Below, one piece after another: positions 1 to 8,854 of a DNA stretch of 64,000 nucleotides (the stretch's first letter is position 1; each line of letters starts with the position of its first letter). The DNA comes from Myxococcus guangdongensis (GTDB lineage Bacteria; Myxococcota; Myxococcia; Myxococcales; Myxococcaceae). Position numbers and translations under genes: made by a program. The notes below the pieces were generated by a model. The model ran no database searches. It was given only the letters and a program-made list of their open reading frames with translations, and was not told where the DNA came from. The stretch lies in NCBI RefSeq assembly GCF_024198255.1, contig NZ_JAJVKW010000004.1, positions 186,001 through 250,000 on the forward strand, given 5' to 3'.

Positions 1-2
1 CT

Positions 3-2216
3 CCAGCGGGCGGGCCACGCTGGTGGTCCTTCGGGCGGAAGGTCAGTGGGCCCGGGGAGCTGTCGCTCCCGGTGCTCGAGGCGTTGGATCGCGAATTGGA
101 CCGCGTAGGCGTCCACACGTCGGCGGATGCCCATCTGCTCCATGCCCTGGGGGCCCGACGTGGGCGCGCGGGTGCGCTGTCCCAGGGCCTGCAGGCGCGC
201 GCGGGACAGGCGCTCGGAGAGCTCGAGGAGTGTCTGGGGCGCGTGGAGCGCGCGTGGCGGGCGGGTGTGCTGCCCCCGGGGACCCTCTCCATCCTCGAGC
301 GGGCCTTCGTCCGGCTCGCGCGCGCGGTGAAGGTGGCCGACCTCTTCCTCCGGCCCTACATGGAGGACCTCCCGGACGAGGAGTTCGTCGTCTACGAGCG
401 CCCGGCGTCCGCGAGTCGACCCCAGCGGCCCCCGAGCAGCGCGCGGATGGCCGTGGCCGAGTACTTCGCGTCGCGGGCCCGGGAGAATGTCGCCGACGTG
501 GTGCAGAAGCGCAGGGACCTGGACCTGGCCCACGAGATGTTGCTGCGACTGGGCGCGGACCATGACCGGGAGCGGGCGGTGCCCCTGCGTCGCGACGTGG
601 CCGAGGCGCGCGAGCGCACGCGCGCGGTGCCCGCGGTTCGCTCGCTCGAGGAGCTGCTTCGTCACGTGCGGCATGCCGCGCGCCACGAGCCCCAGGTCGC
701 CTATCGCTCGCTGCGTGGCCTCTACGAGCGGGCCTTGGAAGCAGGGGACATGGCGCTGGCCGCCGCGGCCCGCTCGGGCCTGGAGCCTTTGCTCCCCACG
801 CGGACCCACCTGACGGTCATGGTGGAGAACTCGGAGCGGGACGCCCTGGCCGAATGGTTCGGCGAGGCGCCCCAGCCGTCGCGGCCCGAGGTCGATGCCC
901 CCCGCCCGGATGAGCTGCTGGCCGACCTGGCCTTCTCGTTGCGCCCCGAGCAGCTCGCGACCTTCGAGCTGGCCGCGGGCTGTGCGCGGTACTTCGACGT
1001 GGAGGACGCGCTCTCGGAGGAGATCGTCCTGGCGGAGACGAAGACCGCCCGGCCGGTGGCGCGCCGCGTGCCCTATCCCACGCAGACGATGACCTTCGAG
1101 ACGACGGGCGCCCTGCACGAGGTGAACAACTTCGTGCTGACGGACCCTCGCATGCTCCTGCGGGACCTCGCCGCCAACCGTCAGCTGGTGCGGGCGTACG
1201 TCGAGGACGCGCCTCCACCCCAGTCGAAGAAGGTGAAGCGCACCGCCGTGCGTGTCTACGTCTGCGACGCGTCCGGCTCCATGCATGGTGCCCGCGCGCG
1301 CTTCCGCGACGCCCTCATCATCGCCGAACTCAACAACTTGCGGGTCAAGGCCCGCAGGGGCGAGTCGTTCGACCCGCTCTACTTCAGCTTCTTCAACGAC
1401 GTGCCCACGGAGCTGGCCCGCGTGGACACGGCCGTCGAGGCCACCCGGCAGATAGAGCGCCTCTTCCGCGACTCTCCCGCGGAGGGTCAGACGGACATCT
1501 CGCTCGCGTTGATGTCCGCGTTCGACTCCATCCGCGCCGCGCAGGGGCGGGACCCGTATCTGGCGCGCGCCACGGTGGTGCTCGTCACCGATGGTGAGGA
1601 CCGCGTGGACCTGGACCTCATCCGCCGCACGCGCGCGCCCATGGGGGCGCTGGACATCGCCCTGAGCTTCATCTCCCTGGGCGAGGAGAACCCGGACCTG
1701 CGCTCGCTGGTGCGCGAGCAGCGGGCCTCGGGGGTGCGCGCCTTCTACCACCACCTCTCCGACGAGGAGATTCTCTGGGCCCGCACCGAGTTCGACACGC
1801 CCTGGCGCACGTTGCTGCCCCGCGACGTGCCGGCCACGCCGGATGCGCTGGAGCTGCTCGTGCCGCACCTGGAGGCGCTCGAGGCCGTGGCGAGCGGACG
1901 CGGCACGGGCACACCCGTCGCGGTGGAGGCCTCGTTCGAGGCGCTCTTCCCTGAATCGCCCCCCAGACCCGAGGGCGGACAGGTCCCCAGCGCGGACGTG
2001 GTGGGCCGGGTGGTGGACATCCTCGGCGCGCTGGTGGAGGCCACGTCCCTGGCGCCAGCGGACAAGCGGGCCACGGAGAGCGTCGTCCTCCTCCAGCACC
2101 TGCTCACGGTGTACGGGCTGACCCCCGCGCGCTACCTCGCGGCGCTGTCCGTCGGCGGACCCTCGGTGGAGGAGGCCCTGTCGCGAGTTCGGTTGTTGTG
2201 CCGCCCCTTCGGTTAG
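3..2216 (+). CDS. VWA domain protein (5' end outside window)
   Basis: The reading frame is open from the first bases of the window (WWSFGRKVSGPGELSLP precedes the first in-window GTG at 72), so the gene very probably starts upstream; 737 residues are visible. The N-terminal half is helical and Arg/Glu-rich and unassigned. The C-terminal half is a von Willebrand A domain with a complete MIDAS: DASGS at about nt 1267, TDIS at about nt 1492 and TDGED at about nt 1588, so it should bind a divalent metal. Proteins of this layout often pair with MoxR-type AAA ATPases, but none is visible. A short coiled-coil gene follows 14 bp downstream and is probably co-transcribed. The true partner and role are unknown. 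Confidence 0.85.
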   Translation, partial: PAGGPRWWSFGRKVSGPGELSLPVLEALDRELDRVGVHTSADAHLLHALGARRGRAGALSQGLQARAGQALGELEECLGRVERAWRAGVLPPGTLSILERAFVRLARAVKVADLFLRPYMEDLPDEEFVVYERPASASRPQRPPSSARMAVAEYFASRARENVADVVQKRRDLDLAHEMLLRLGADHDRERAVPLRRDVAEARERTRAVPAVRSLEELLRHVRHAARHEPQVAYRSLRGLYERALEAGDMALAAAARSGLEPLLPTRTHLTVMVENSERDALAEWFGEAPQPSRPEVDAPRPDELLADLAFSLRPEQLATFELAAGCARYFDVEDALSEEIVLAETKTARPVARRVPYPTQTMTFETTGALHEVNNFVLTDPRMLLRDLAANRQLVRAYVEDAPPPQSKKVKRTAVRVYVCDASGSMHGARARFRDALIIAELNNLRVKARRGESFDPLYFSFFNDVPTELARVDTAVEATRQIERLFRDSPAEGQTDISLALMSAFDSIRAAQGRDPYLARATVVLVTDGEDRVDLDLIRRTRAPMGALDIALSFISLGEENPDLRSLVREQRASGVRAFYHHLSDEEILWARTEFDTPWRTLLPRDVPATPDALELLVPHLEALEAVASGRGTGTPVAVEASFEALFPESPPRPEGGQVPSADVVGRVVDILGALVEATSLAPADKRATESVVLLQHLLTVYGLTPARYLAALSVGGPSVEEALSRVRLLCRPFG

Positions 2217-2230
2217 GCTTGTCGCACGCC

Positions 2231-2788
2231 ATGTTCTTCGGCCTCTGGAAACGCAAGAAGGAGCGCTCCCGGCCAGTGGACCCGCTGGCCGCCTTCGACG
2301 AGCTGCTCGAGAACCTGGAGCGGCAGGCCTCCGAGCTGCGCAAGTCCGCGGCCACGCTGCTCGCCCTCAAGGGAGAGCTCACCCGCGCGGTGGAGCGCTA
2401 CACGCGCCGCCTCGCGGAGCTGGACACACGCCGTGCCATCGCGGAGTCCCGCTCGGACGCCAAGGCGGTGGTCGTGTTGAAGAAGGACCGCGTCCAGGCC
2501 GAGGCACTCCTCGCCTCCACCCGCGAGTCGCTGGAGCGCGCGGAGTCCGACGGCGCGCTGCTCCTGGAGGCCGCCGCGGAGCTGGGGGAGCGGGTGGAGG
2601 AGCTGCGGCGTGAGCGGGAGAGCGCCTCCGCGCGACTCGTGATGGGCGGCATCGTCACCGACGCCTTGAAGGAGCGCGTGGCTCGCTTCGAACAGGCGCT
2701 GGTGGTGGACGCCGCGCGCGACGAGGTGGAGCGCGCGCACGCGCTGGCGGACGTCTACCGCGAGGAGCTTCGGGAGAGGCCGGACTGA
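2231..2788 (+). CDS. Coiled-coil protein, PspA/chaperone-adaptor like
   Basis: A 185-residue protein that I do not recognise as a named family. Start ATG at 2231 (MFFGLWKRKKERSRPVD) rather than an upstream in-frame codon at 2198 that overlaps the preceding gene. Almost the whole length is predicted charged heptad helix (LENLERQASELRKSAATLL, then repeated Glu/Arg/Leu), with no signal peptide or membrane segment. Size and composition resemble PspA/IM30-type coiled coils, but the family signature is not clear. It follows the VWA gene closely and converges on the diadenylate cyclase gene with only 4 bp between stop codons. Confidence 0.75.
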   Translation: MFFGLWKRKKERSRPVDPLAAFDELLENLERQASELRKSAATLLALKGELTRAVERYTRRLAELDTRRAIAESRSDAKAVVVLKKDRVQAEALLASTRESLERAESDGALLLEAAAELGERVEELRRERESASARLVMGGIVTDALKERVARFEQALVVDAARDEVERAHALADVYREELRERPD

Positions 2789-2792
2789 GGCT

Positions 2793-3674
2793 TCAGGTCC
2801 GGCGTGCCGTCTGGTGCAGTTCGAGGACGATGTTGCCGCCCTTGAAGAGGCGCACCGCGCCGGACGTCTGGCTCACCACCAGCGCGATGCAGTGCGTGGT
2901 GGAGGTGATGCCCGCGGCGGCCGCGTGCCGGGCGCCCAGGCCGAGCGGAATCTTCACCGCCTCGTCCGCGGAGGACAGGTAGCGCCCCGCGGCCAGCACC
3001 ACGCCGTCCTCGCGGATGACGAAGGCGCCGTCGAGCACGCTGAAGTTCTTGATGGCCTCGCGAATCTTCGGGTCCAGCACGTTCCGCTCCGCCTCGGAGA
3101 GGCCCTGGAACGGATTGATGGTCATCTGCCGGCTCTTCTCCAGCACCGTCGTGTGGTCGCCGATGGTGATGATGGTGCCGATGGGATGACCCTCGAAGCC
3201 CTCCTGGCCGATCTGGAGCGCCAGCTGGATGAGCGCGTCCACCACCTGGGAGTTGAACTCCTCGCCCAGCTTCACGCCCTCGATGGCGAGCCGGTCATCC
3301 AACGAGCCACCGATTCGCATCTGCATCAGCGTGTCGGGAGCGCGGCCCACGCGCCCCGTCATGCAGAGCACCAGGTCGCCCTCCTTGAAGGCCCCCTGGG
3401 AGAGCGCGGAGACGAGCGCCACCTTGACCCGCTCGGTGCGCGAGTAGTCGTAGGCGGGGATGACGAGCGCGCGGACCTTCTTCAGCTGGTGCTCCTGCGC
3501 CAGCTTGTCCAGCGTCACCGCGTACACGAGCTTCTTGCGAGCAGGCCTGCCGCGCAACTCCTCGGGAGGGATGGGCGTGTCGCAGATGTACAGGAAGTGA
3601 TCGACGTCACTCTTCGCGGCCAGGGAGAGGGCCGAGCGCAGGAACTCCCGATCGAACTTCGTGTTCTCGCTCAA
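2793..3674 (-). CDS. DisA_N (diadenylate cyclase) domain protein
   Basis: 293 residues, starting at TTG 3674 behind a strong GGGAGGGG. The C-terminal half carries the DAC signature: LDGAFVI (the catalytic DGA motif) and GLGARHAAAAGIT (equivalent of the G(T/A)RHRAA motif). It would make c-di-AMP from two ATP. The N-terminal half (about residues 1-150) is not the DisA DNA-binding region nor a CdaA membrane region, so this belongs to the lesser-known soluble DAC group. The usual RHR is RHA here, so activity may be altered. The gene sits alone, convergent with the coiled-coil gene and divergent from dksA. Confidence 0.85.
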   Translation of the reverse strand: MSENTKFDREFLRSALSLAAKSDVDHFLYICDTPIPPEELRGRPARKKLVYAVTLDKLAQEHQLKKVRALVIPAYDYSRTERVKVALVSALSQGAFKEGDLVLCMTGRVGRAPDTLMQMRIGGSLDDRLAIEGVKLGEEFNSQVVDALIQLALQIGQEGFEGHPIGTIITIGDHTTVLEKSRQMTINPFQGLSEAERNVLDPKIREAIKNFSVLDGAFVIREDGVVLAAGRYLSSADEAVKIPLGLGARHAAAAGITSTTHCIALVVSQTSGAVRLFKGGNIVLELHQTARRT

Positions 3675-3801
3675 ACGCCCCTCCCTTCACCCGCAGTCCG
3701 TGACCACGTCAGCTTGACACCGAAGGCTCCCTGAATAAAGCTTTCGGGCCCTTTTTTTGGGGGACAGGGCCCAAAAACCCTCGCGTACTGGAGCGAAGGC
3801 T

Positions 3802-4164
3802 GTGAACCAGAAAGATCTCAAGCGTTACAAGAAGATGCTCGAGGACAGCAAGGCGAGCCTGCTCGAGAGCGCCAAGAAGACCCTGGTGGAGGAGTCGAGC
3901 TTCGACACCGACGATCTCCCCGACGAGATCGACCTGGCCTCTTCCGAGTATGCGCAGTCGATGGTGTTCAGACTCCGCGACCGCGAGAAGTTCCTGCTGC
4001 AGAAGATTGATAAGGCGCTCGAGCGCATCGAAAACGGCTCGTTCGGCGTCTGCGAGCGTTGCGAGGAGGACATCTCCCCCAAGCGGTTGGAGGCGCGTCC
4101 GGTGACGACGCTCTGCATCCGCTGCAAGGAAGAGCAGGAGAAGAAGGAGAAGTCCTACGGCTGA
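3802..4164 (+). CDS. dksA: DksA/TraR family zinc-finger protein
   Basis: 120 residues from GTG 3802, chosen because a GGAGCGAAGG ribosome site precedes it; an in-frame TTG at 3757 would add 15 atypical residues. The N-terminal coiled-coil hairpin (KDLKRYKKMLEDSKASLLES, then DDLPDEIDLASSEY) and C-terminal C4 zinc finger (CERC...CIRC) are typical of DksA-like proteins that enter the RNA polymerase secondary channel and potentiate ppGpp. The acidic tip residues DDLPDEID are present. A relA/spoT gene lies 5 kb away, so both halves of a stringent-response circuit occur in this window. Myxobacteria have several paralogues, so the exact orthology is inferred. Confidence 0.88.
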   Translation: MNQKDLKRYKKMLEDSKASLLESAKKTLVEESSFDTDDLPDEIDLASSEYAQSMVFRLRDREKFLLQKIDKALERIENGSFGVCERCEEDISPKRLEARPVTTLCIRCKEEQEKKEKSYG

Positions 4165-4181
4165 TGGCCGTGGGGGTCCTG

Positions 4182-4215
4182 GGGCCGCGCGGGAGGGAAA
4201 TGTCCCGTGCGGCCC
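4182..4215. terminator. Hairpin between convergent dksA and FHA genes
   Basis: A 13-bp stem (GGGCCGCGCGGGA against TCCCGTGCGGCCC, one G-T wobble) with an 8-nt loop lies between the stop codons of two convergent genes. There is no U-tract, as is common in very GC-rich genomes. It could serve both directions. Confidence 0.55.
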
Positions 4216-4241
4216 GGGGAGCCGGAAAAGAGGGTGGCGCT

Positions 4242-5009
4242 TCAGGCGAGCGGTGCCTGGATCTCCACCCTCAGCAGCTGCCGACCGATGAGGTAGTGGT
4301 CCCCGTTGTCGACGAAGGTGGGGCCGGCCAACCGCATGAAGGTGCCGTTGGACGAGCCCACGTCGCGCACGGACAGTCGATCTTGACGCACCTGAAGCAC
4401 CGCGTGCCGGCCGGAGACGAAGCCGTCGGTGGGGAAGGTGAGGTCGCCCTGTTCGCGGCCCAGCAGGTTGTCGCCCTCGCGCAGCGGATAGGCCGCGCCG
4501 CGCAGGCCCCCCTCCAGCAACTGGATGAGGCGCAGGCGGTAGCCGGGATCCGGTGAGCCCCAGACCTGGGTGCCTCCCGGGCCGGGCGTCGCGGTGGGGA
4601 TGGGCTCCAGCACCAGCCGTTGCCGACCCAGGCGCAGCTCGCCGCCGGGGGACAGCTCCCGCTCCTGGCGCAGGCGGACGAAGACGCCGTTGGCGCCTCC
4701 CACGTCCTCGACGGCCAGGCGCGAGCCGGAGAAGAAGAAGCGCATCTGGACGGGCATGATGAAGGGGTCATCCGGGAGCGGGATGTCCCCCTGCTGACCG
4801 CAGGTGAGGGTGTCACGCTGCATGCGGACGACGGACTCGGGGCCGCCGTCGGCCCGCACCACGCGGATGGAGACCTGGGGCCGCGAGGACAGGCTGGCCA
4901 CGGCCATGACCATGGTGCCGGAGCGCAGCGGCGAGCCGCAGGCTCGGCAGACGGTGGCATCCCGGGGGTTCTCGGTGTCGCAGCGGGGGCAGTATTCCAT
5001 CGCTTCCAT
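4242..5009 (-). CDS. Zinc-ribbon protein with two FHA domains
   Basis: 255 residues. The N-terminus is a zinc ribbon (CPRC...CRAC). The first FHA-like domain (about residues 50-135) is degenerate: the usual GR and SxxH are replaced, leaving only GGANG. The second (about 160-250) is canonical, with LLGREQGD, SGRHA and SSNGTF, and should bind phosphothreonine. It is divergent from a Ser/Thr kinase that also begins with a zinc ribbon, which suggests the two work together in phospho-signalling. ATG 5009 and ATG 5000 (MEYCPRC) are both possible starts. The partner is an inference from position only. Confidence 0.88.
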   Translation of the reverse strand: MEAMEYCPRCDTENPRDATVCRACGSPLRSGTMVMAVASLSSRPQVSIRVVRADGGPESVVRMQRDTLTCGQQGDIPLPDDPFIMPVQMRFFFSGSRLAVEDVGGANGVFVRLRQERELSPGGELRLGRQRLVLEPIPTATPGPGGTQVWGSPDPGYRLRLIQLLEGGLRGAAYPLREGDNLLGREQGDLTFPTDGFVSGRHAVLQVRQDRLSVRDVGSSNGTFMRLAGPTFVDNGDHYLIGRQLLRVEIQAPLA

Positions 5010-5123
5010 GGGGCTGGGCGGGTTCTACCAGGGGTGGGGCGCGGTTGCTCGCATTGCGCGCGGCTTGCTCATCACCCGAGCGACGTGGTGAACTTCCAGC
5101 CCCACCCTTCGGGGACGTTTGAC

Positions 5124-6818
5124 TTGCACTGCCCCTCCTGCGGCGCTGACGCCCAAGAATCCTCCCGTTTCTGCCCGGCCTGCGGCGCGACCCTCGTGCG
5201 CACGGCGGATGCTGACGACTACGTCGGCATGACGATTGCCCAGAAGTACCGGGTCGAGGCCCTCATCGGCGAGGGAGGCATGGGCAAGGTGTTCCGGGCC
5301 CGGCAGATCTCCCTCGACAAGGTGGTGGTGCTCAAGGTGCTGCGGCACACGCTGCTGTCGGACGAGCGCACCGTGGCGCGCTTCCAGCGCGAGGCCAAGG
5401 CGGCCAGCCGGCTCAACCACCGCAACTCCATCAGCGTGCTGGACTTCGGCCAGGCCGAGGACGGCGCGCTCTTCATCGCCATGGAGTACGTGGCGGGGCA
5501 GGACCTGCACCAGATTCTGAGCCGCGAGTGGCCGCTGGGCGAGGCGCGCGTGGTGCGCATCGTCAGCCAGGTGCTCGGCGCGCTGTCGGACGCCCACGGC
5601 GCGGGCGTCATCCACCGGGACTTGAAGCCCGAGAACATCATGGTGGAGCAGCGGCGCAACGAGCCGGACTTCGTCAAGGTGCTCGACTTCGGCATCGCGA
5701 AGATCACCGACTCCACGGACGACGGTCCGGCGCTCACGCGCGCGGGCTTCGTCTGCGGCACGCCCGAGTACATGTCGCCGGAGCAGGCGCGTGGGGCGCA
5801 GCTGGACCACCGCTCGGACCTGTACGCGGTGGGCGTCATCCTCTACCAGCTGATGACGGGGCTGTTGCCGTTCGAGTCCGACTCGGCGGTGGGCTTCGCC
5901 ACCAAGCACCTCACCGAGGAGCCGCCGCCCCCGACCCGGCGACGGCCCGACGCGCGCATCTCCCCGGCGATGGAGCGGCTCATCCTGCGCACGCTCTCCA
6001 AGGACCCGGATGATCGCCCGGCCAACGCGGAGGCCTTCCGCGCGGAGCTGCTGGCGGTGGAGAAGGAGCGCCGTCGCGAGGCTGCGGGCTCACGGCGTCC
6101 CCAGCCCTCGGCCGTGCTGGCGCCGCTGCCGCGCAAGCCTGGTGGTCGCCCCGATGATGCCCGGGATGCCACGGCTCCCGGGTGGGGCAGTGAGATGACG
6201 GTGGAGGCCACCGTCCGCGCGCTTCCGGACGTGCTGTCGCCGCTGCCCTCGGGCGCCGACGTGATGCCCGCGACGCGGGAGAAGACGGACTCCGTCGTCC
6301 CCACCCAGCCCGGCGTCGGTGGTGGCGGACTGGCCTTCTTCTTCAAGTCGCTCACCGTGCTGCTGGTGTTGGGCGCGGGGCTCTTCTTCGCCTACTTCTA
6401 TTACACGCAGGGCCCGGGCAAGGGCGGGGCCTCGCACTTCCCGATTCCCTCCAACGCTCCGGTTCCCGGCAGGACGGGGAGTGTCCTCCCCTCGGACGCG
6501 GACCAGCCGCTGTACGAGCGGATGATTCCGGCGGCCGATCGCAACGTGGATCTGTCCAGGAAGCACGCCCAGGACGGCGATCAATCCCTGGAGCGCGGGA
6601 AGCTCGACATGGCCGCCACGAGCTACCGGAACGCGTTCGAGGCGAACCCGGACCCGGAGCTGGCGCTGAAGCTGGGCGAGGTCTACTGGCAGCGGGACCA
6701 GATGGATGAGGCCCGTAACTGGTGGATGCGTCACCTGCGCGACGTGCGGGACTCGCGGGCCCGTGCGCTCATCGAGCAGCGGCTGGGCGGCAGCGTGGCC
6801 CGCCCGTCGGCTCCGTAG
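5124..6818 (+). CDS. Ser/Thr protein kinase with zinc ribbon, TM segment and TPR-like tail
   Basis: 564 residues. Start taken as TTG 5124 (LHCPSCGADAQ), with GGGGA eight bases upstream; GTG 5085 or 5088 would add about 12 residues. Order of parts: zinc ribbon (CPSC...CPAC, residues 3-24); a Hanks-type kinase with GEGGMGKV glycine loop, VVLKVL lysine, HRDLKPENI catalytic loop, DFGIAK and GTPEYMSPEQ; a proline-rich linker; one membrane helix (LTVLLVLGAGLFFAYFYY); and a C-terminal region with one or two TPR-like repeats (GEVYWQRDQMDEARNWW). All catalytic residues of an RD kinase are present, so it should be active in the cytoplasm with the tail across the membrane. Confidence 0.93.
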   Translation: MHCPSCGADAQESSRFCPACGATLVRTADADDYVGMTIAQKYRVEALIGEGGMGKVFRARQISLDKVVVLKVLRHTLLSDERTVARFQREAKAASRLNHRNSISVLDFGQAEDGALFIAMEYVAGQDLHQILSREWPLGEARVVRIVSQVLGALSDAHGAGVIHRDLKPENIMVEQRRNEPDFVKVLDFGIAKITDSTDDGPALTRAGFVCGTPEYMSPEQARGAQLDHRSDLYAVGVILYQLMTGLLPFESDSAVGFATKHLTEEPPPPTRRRPDARISPAMERLILRTLSKDPDDRPANAEAFRAELLAVEKERRREAAGSRRPQPSAVLAPLPRKPGGRPDDARDATAPGWGSEMTVEATVRALPDVLSPLPSGADVMPATREKTDSVVPTQPGVGGGGLAFFFKSLTVLLVLGAGLFFAYFYYTQGPGKGGASHFPIPSNAPVPGRTGSVLPSDADQPLYERMIPAADRNVDLSRKHAQDGDQSLERGKLDMAATSYRNAFEANPDPELALKLGEVYWQRDQMDEARNWWMRHLRDVRDSRARALIEQRLGGSVARPSAP

Positions 6819-6904
6819 CGTCGCGGCGTCGGGTGGGGCTGCCCCACCCGTGCGGCTTCGACTCATTCCCACGCAGCAACGTGTCGCGCCTCTTCACCGG
6901 GCAG

Positions 6905-7287
6905 GTGTCACCCCGGCGAGGACAGGCTGATGCGGGTGGGGCTCGTCGCCCTGTCCCCGTGCCGCCCCATGAGATGCGGCCATGCGGCACCAGGCACTGA
7001 CTCCCGTGCGGCACCGGCCCCACGAGTGTCGCGTCAGCAAGACAGGATGAGGCGGGCGGGTGCTCGTCGCCTTGGACCTGTGCCGCCTCGTGAAGGACTG
7101 TCACTCAGCGCCATGCACTGCTTTTCGCGAGGCGCTGGCCCCACGAGTGGCGCGCCGGCAAGGCCATGCAGAGGCGGTCGGATGCTCGCTGGCTTGGACC
7201 TGTCTTGCCTCGCCAGGCGCTGCCACGCAGCACCATGTCCTGCTTACCGTCCAGCGCTGGCCCCATGCGAGTCGCCAGCAACGCATG
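6905..7287. repeat. Degenerate ~121-bp direct repeats, three copies plus a fragment
   Basis: Three head-to-tail units start at 6905, 7026 and 7147 (lengths 121, 121 and 124), followed by a fragment from 7271. Each begins like GTGTCGCGTCAGCAAG, carries a central CTTGGACCTGTGCCGCC-like core (best shared by units 2 and 3) and ends GGCCCCACGA or GGCCCCATGCGA. The period is not a multiple of three and units drift in frame, arguing against a protein repeat. Small potential stems occur in unit 1 (6959-6965 with 6984-6990) and unit 2 (7106-7112 with 7131-7137). I do not recognise the family. Confidence 0.7.
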
Positions 7288-7533
7288 TTTCGCCGTGGAC
7301 GCAGGCGTCGTGCGCACGTGCATGCTCGAGTGCGCGTCGCTTTCCCGTCATCGGCACGTGTCCGAAGGGAGCACCGCGAGGGCTCGGGATGGGCTTCGCG
7401 CGTTGTGCATGCTCGGGTGCGAGCCGCTCACAGCGGCTGTCCGCAGGCACCTGAACGGAGGTCGTCCGCGAGCCCTCGAACGGAGGCCGTCAGCACGTTT
7501 GGTCGCGCTTCGCGACAGCGTGCACCTGCTCGC
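7288..7533. other. Intergenic stretch with short direct repeats, no gene
   Basis: I find no convincing coding region here. It contains GTGCATGCTCGAGTGCG at 7318 and a near copy (GTGCATGCTCGGGTGCG) at 7405, and GAACGGAGGTCGTC at about 7453 with GAACGGAGGCCGTC at about 7478. Together with the 121-bp units upstream, the whole 6819-7533 gap appears built from decayed direct repeats. Confidence 0.5.
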
Positions 7534-8706
7534 TCAGGCGAGCGTCTCCACCTGCAGCACATGCTGGCCCAGGCGGACGCGGTCTCCGGGTCGCAGCGGG
7601 CGCTCCTCGCCGGGCGGGATTCGCACGTAGGTGCCCAGCCCTCCAGACAGGTCGCGCAGCAAGGCGCCCGTCGGAGTGGGGGACAGCTCGCAGTGCCGAC
7701 CCGCGAGGCCCTCGTCGCCCGGGAAGCTCAAGTCGCAGTGGGCCTGTCCCAGCGTGAGCAGGGGGGCCGCCGTCACCACCGCGCGGCCACCTCGGCCACC
7801 CATGATGACCTCCTCGACGCCGTACACCGCCTGCCCGAGGGGCACGGGCGCGCCATACACGATGGGCCGACCCGCCACCGGTGCGACCGGCTCCAGCCGG
7901 CCCGTGAAGCGGAACAGCCGCTGGCCCGCGCTGAAGTGCGTGCGCGCGGTGATGGCCTCCGTGCCCGCCACCGTGACGTACACACCCGAGGCGCTGTTCT
8001 CGTCGCGCACGAAGAGCGCGCCGTCCTTCACCAGGAACGTCGCATGGAGCGGCGAGACGAACCCGTCATCGGGGAAGAGGATGGCGCCGCGCTGCCGGCC
8101 CACCACACAGCCCGTCACCGGCAGCTTGTATCTCTGCCCCCGCGTGGACCCGGCGATGACCGCCAGCCCGAAGCGAGAGGCCGCGGGAGGAGGGCGGGGC
8201 GCCGCCACGGCTGGGGCGGAGGTCCCGGTGCGCCCGGGCAACGCGGCGTCGGGCACCGGCGGCGGCGGCCGGGTGTTCGCCGGCCCCTGAGGCGCGGCCC
8301 GGGGCGCCAGCGACGGAGGCGCGTTGCCCGCGGGAGGCGCCGCCGGAGGCCGGGTGTTCGCGGGGCGCTCCACCATCAACCCGGCGGCGGCCGTGGGGGG
8401 CGGCGTCCGGGCGGACGGCCTCATCCCCGGCGGAATGGCGCTGGGCGGGGGTGGGGTGGTGGGAGGGCCCACTGGCTCGGAGCCCCGGGGCCCGGGGAAG
8501 GAGGCGACGGCCGCCGGGCGGCCCCCCTGGGGTGTCACGGCGGGCGGCGGGCGGCCCGTGGCGGCCGGCTTTGCCGCGGGGGCCTTGGCGGCGGGGGCCT
8601 CTCCCATGGCCTGGCCGCACAGCACACAGGTGGCCGAGCGCGGCGGATTGAACCCGTCACAGTTCGGGCAAACCACGGAGAGAGCCGACAACAAGAGCTG
8701 TGACAT
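7534..8706 (-). CDS. Zinc-ribbon, proline-rich, double FHA-like protein
   Basis: 390 residues from ATG 8706 (MSQLLLSALSVVCPNC). It has an N-terminal zinc ribbon (CPNC...CVLC), a Pro/Ala-rich linker of roughly 150 residues, then two FHA-like domains. The first keeps VVGRQRG and SPLHA but has SASG where NG is expected; the second has AGRH and GLGT. Both are therefore imperfect phosphothreonine readers. The overall build matches the FHA protein at 4242-5009, and the two flank the kinase gene, so a shared signalling role is plausible. It is divergent from relA with about 150 bp between them. Confidence 0.88.
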   Translation of the reverse strand: MSQLLLSALSVVCPNCDGFNPPRSATCVLCGQAMGEAPAAKAPAAKPAATGRPPPAVTPQGGRPAAVASFPGPRGSEPVGPPTTPPPPSAIPPGMRPSARTPPPTAAAGLMVERPANTRPPAAPPAGNAPPSLAPRAAPQGPANTRPPPPVPDAALPGRTGTSAPAVAAPRPPPAASRFGLAVIAGSTRGQRYKLPVTGCVVGRQRGAILFPDDGFVSPLHATFLVKDGALFVRDENSASGVYVTVAGTEAITARTHFSAGQRLFRFTGRLEPVAPVAGRPIVYGAPVPLGQAVYGVEEVIMGGRGGRAVVTAAPLLTLGQAHCDLSFPGDEGLAGRHCELSPTPTGALLRDLSGGLGTYVRIPPGEERPLRPGDRVRLGQHVLQVETLA

Positions 8707-8854
8707 GGGCGGAAGCGAATCTACGAGCGCGTAAAACGTCGGGTCAACGAAAGCGAACGCGACGGGTGGGACAAAACCGGCAGAGAAATGTGACAGGCAC
8801 TGTGGGGCAACGTTGCCCCCCCTCCGGCACGAAGTTACGATTCCCCCTGCTTCG

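Noticed and set aside
6905-7287. CRISPR array or retron msr/msd
   Set aside because: Units are long, degenerate and without unique spacers, and no cas or reverse-transcriptase gene is nearby.
7060-8703. Plus-strand frame over the repeat array and FHA gene
   Set aside because: It mixes repeat units in shifting frames with the antisense of the FHA gene; no ribosome site or domain.
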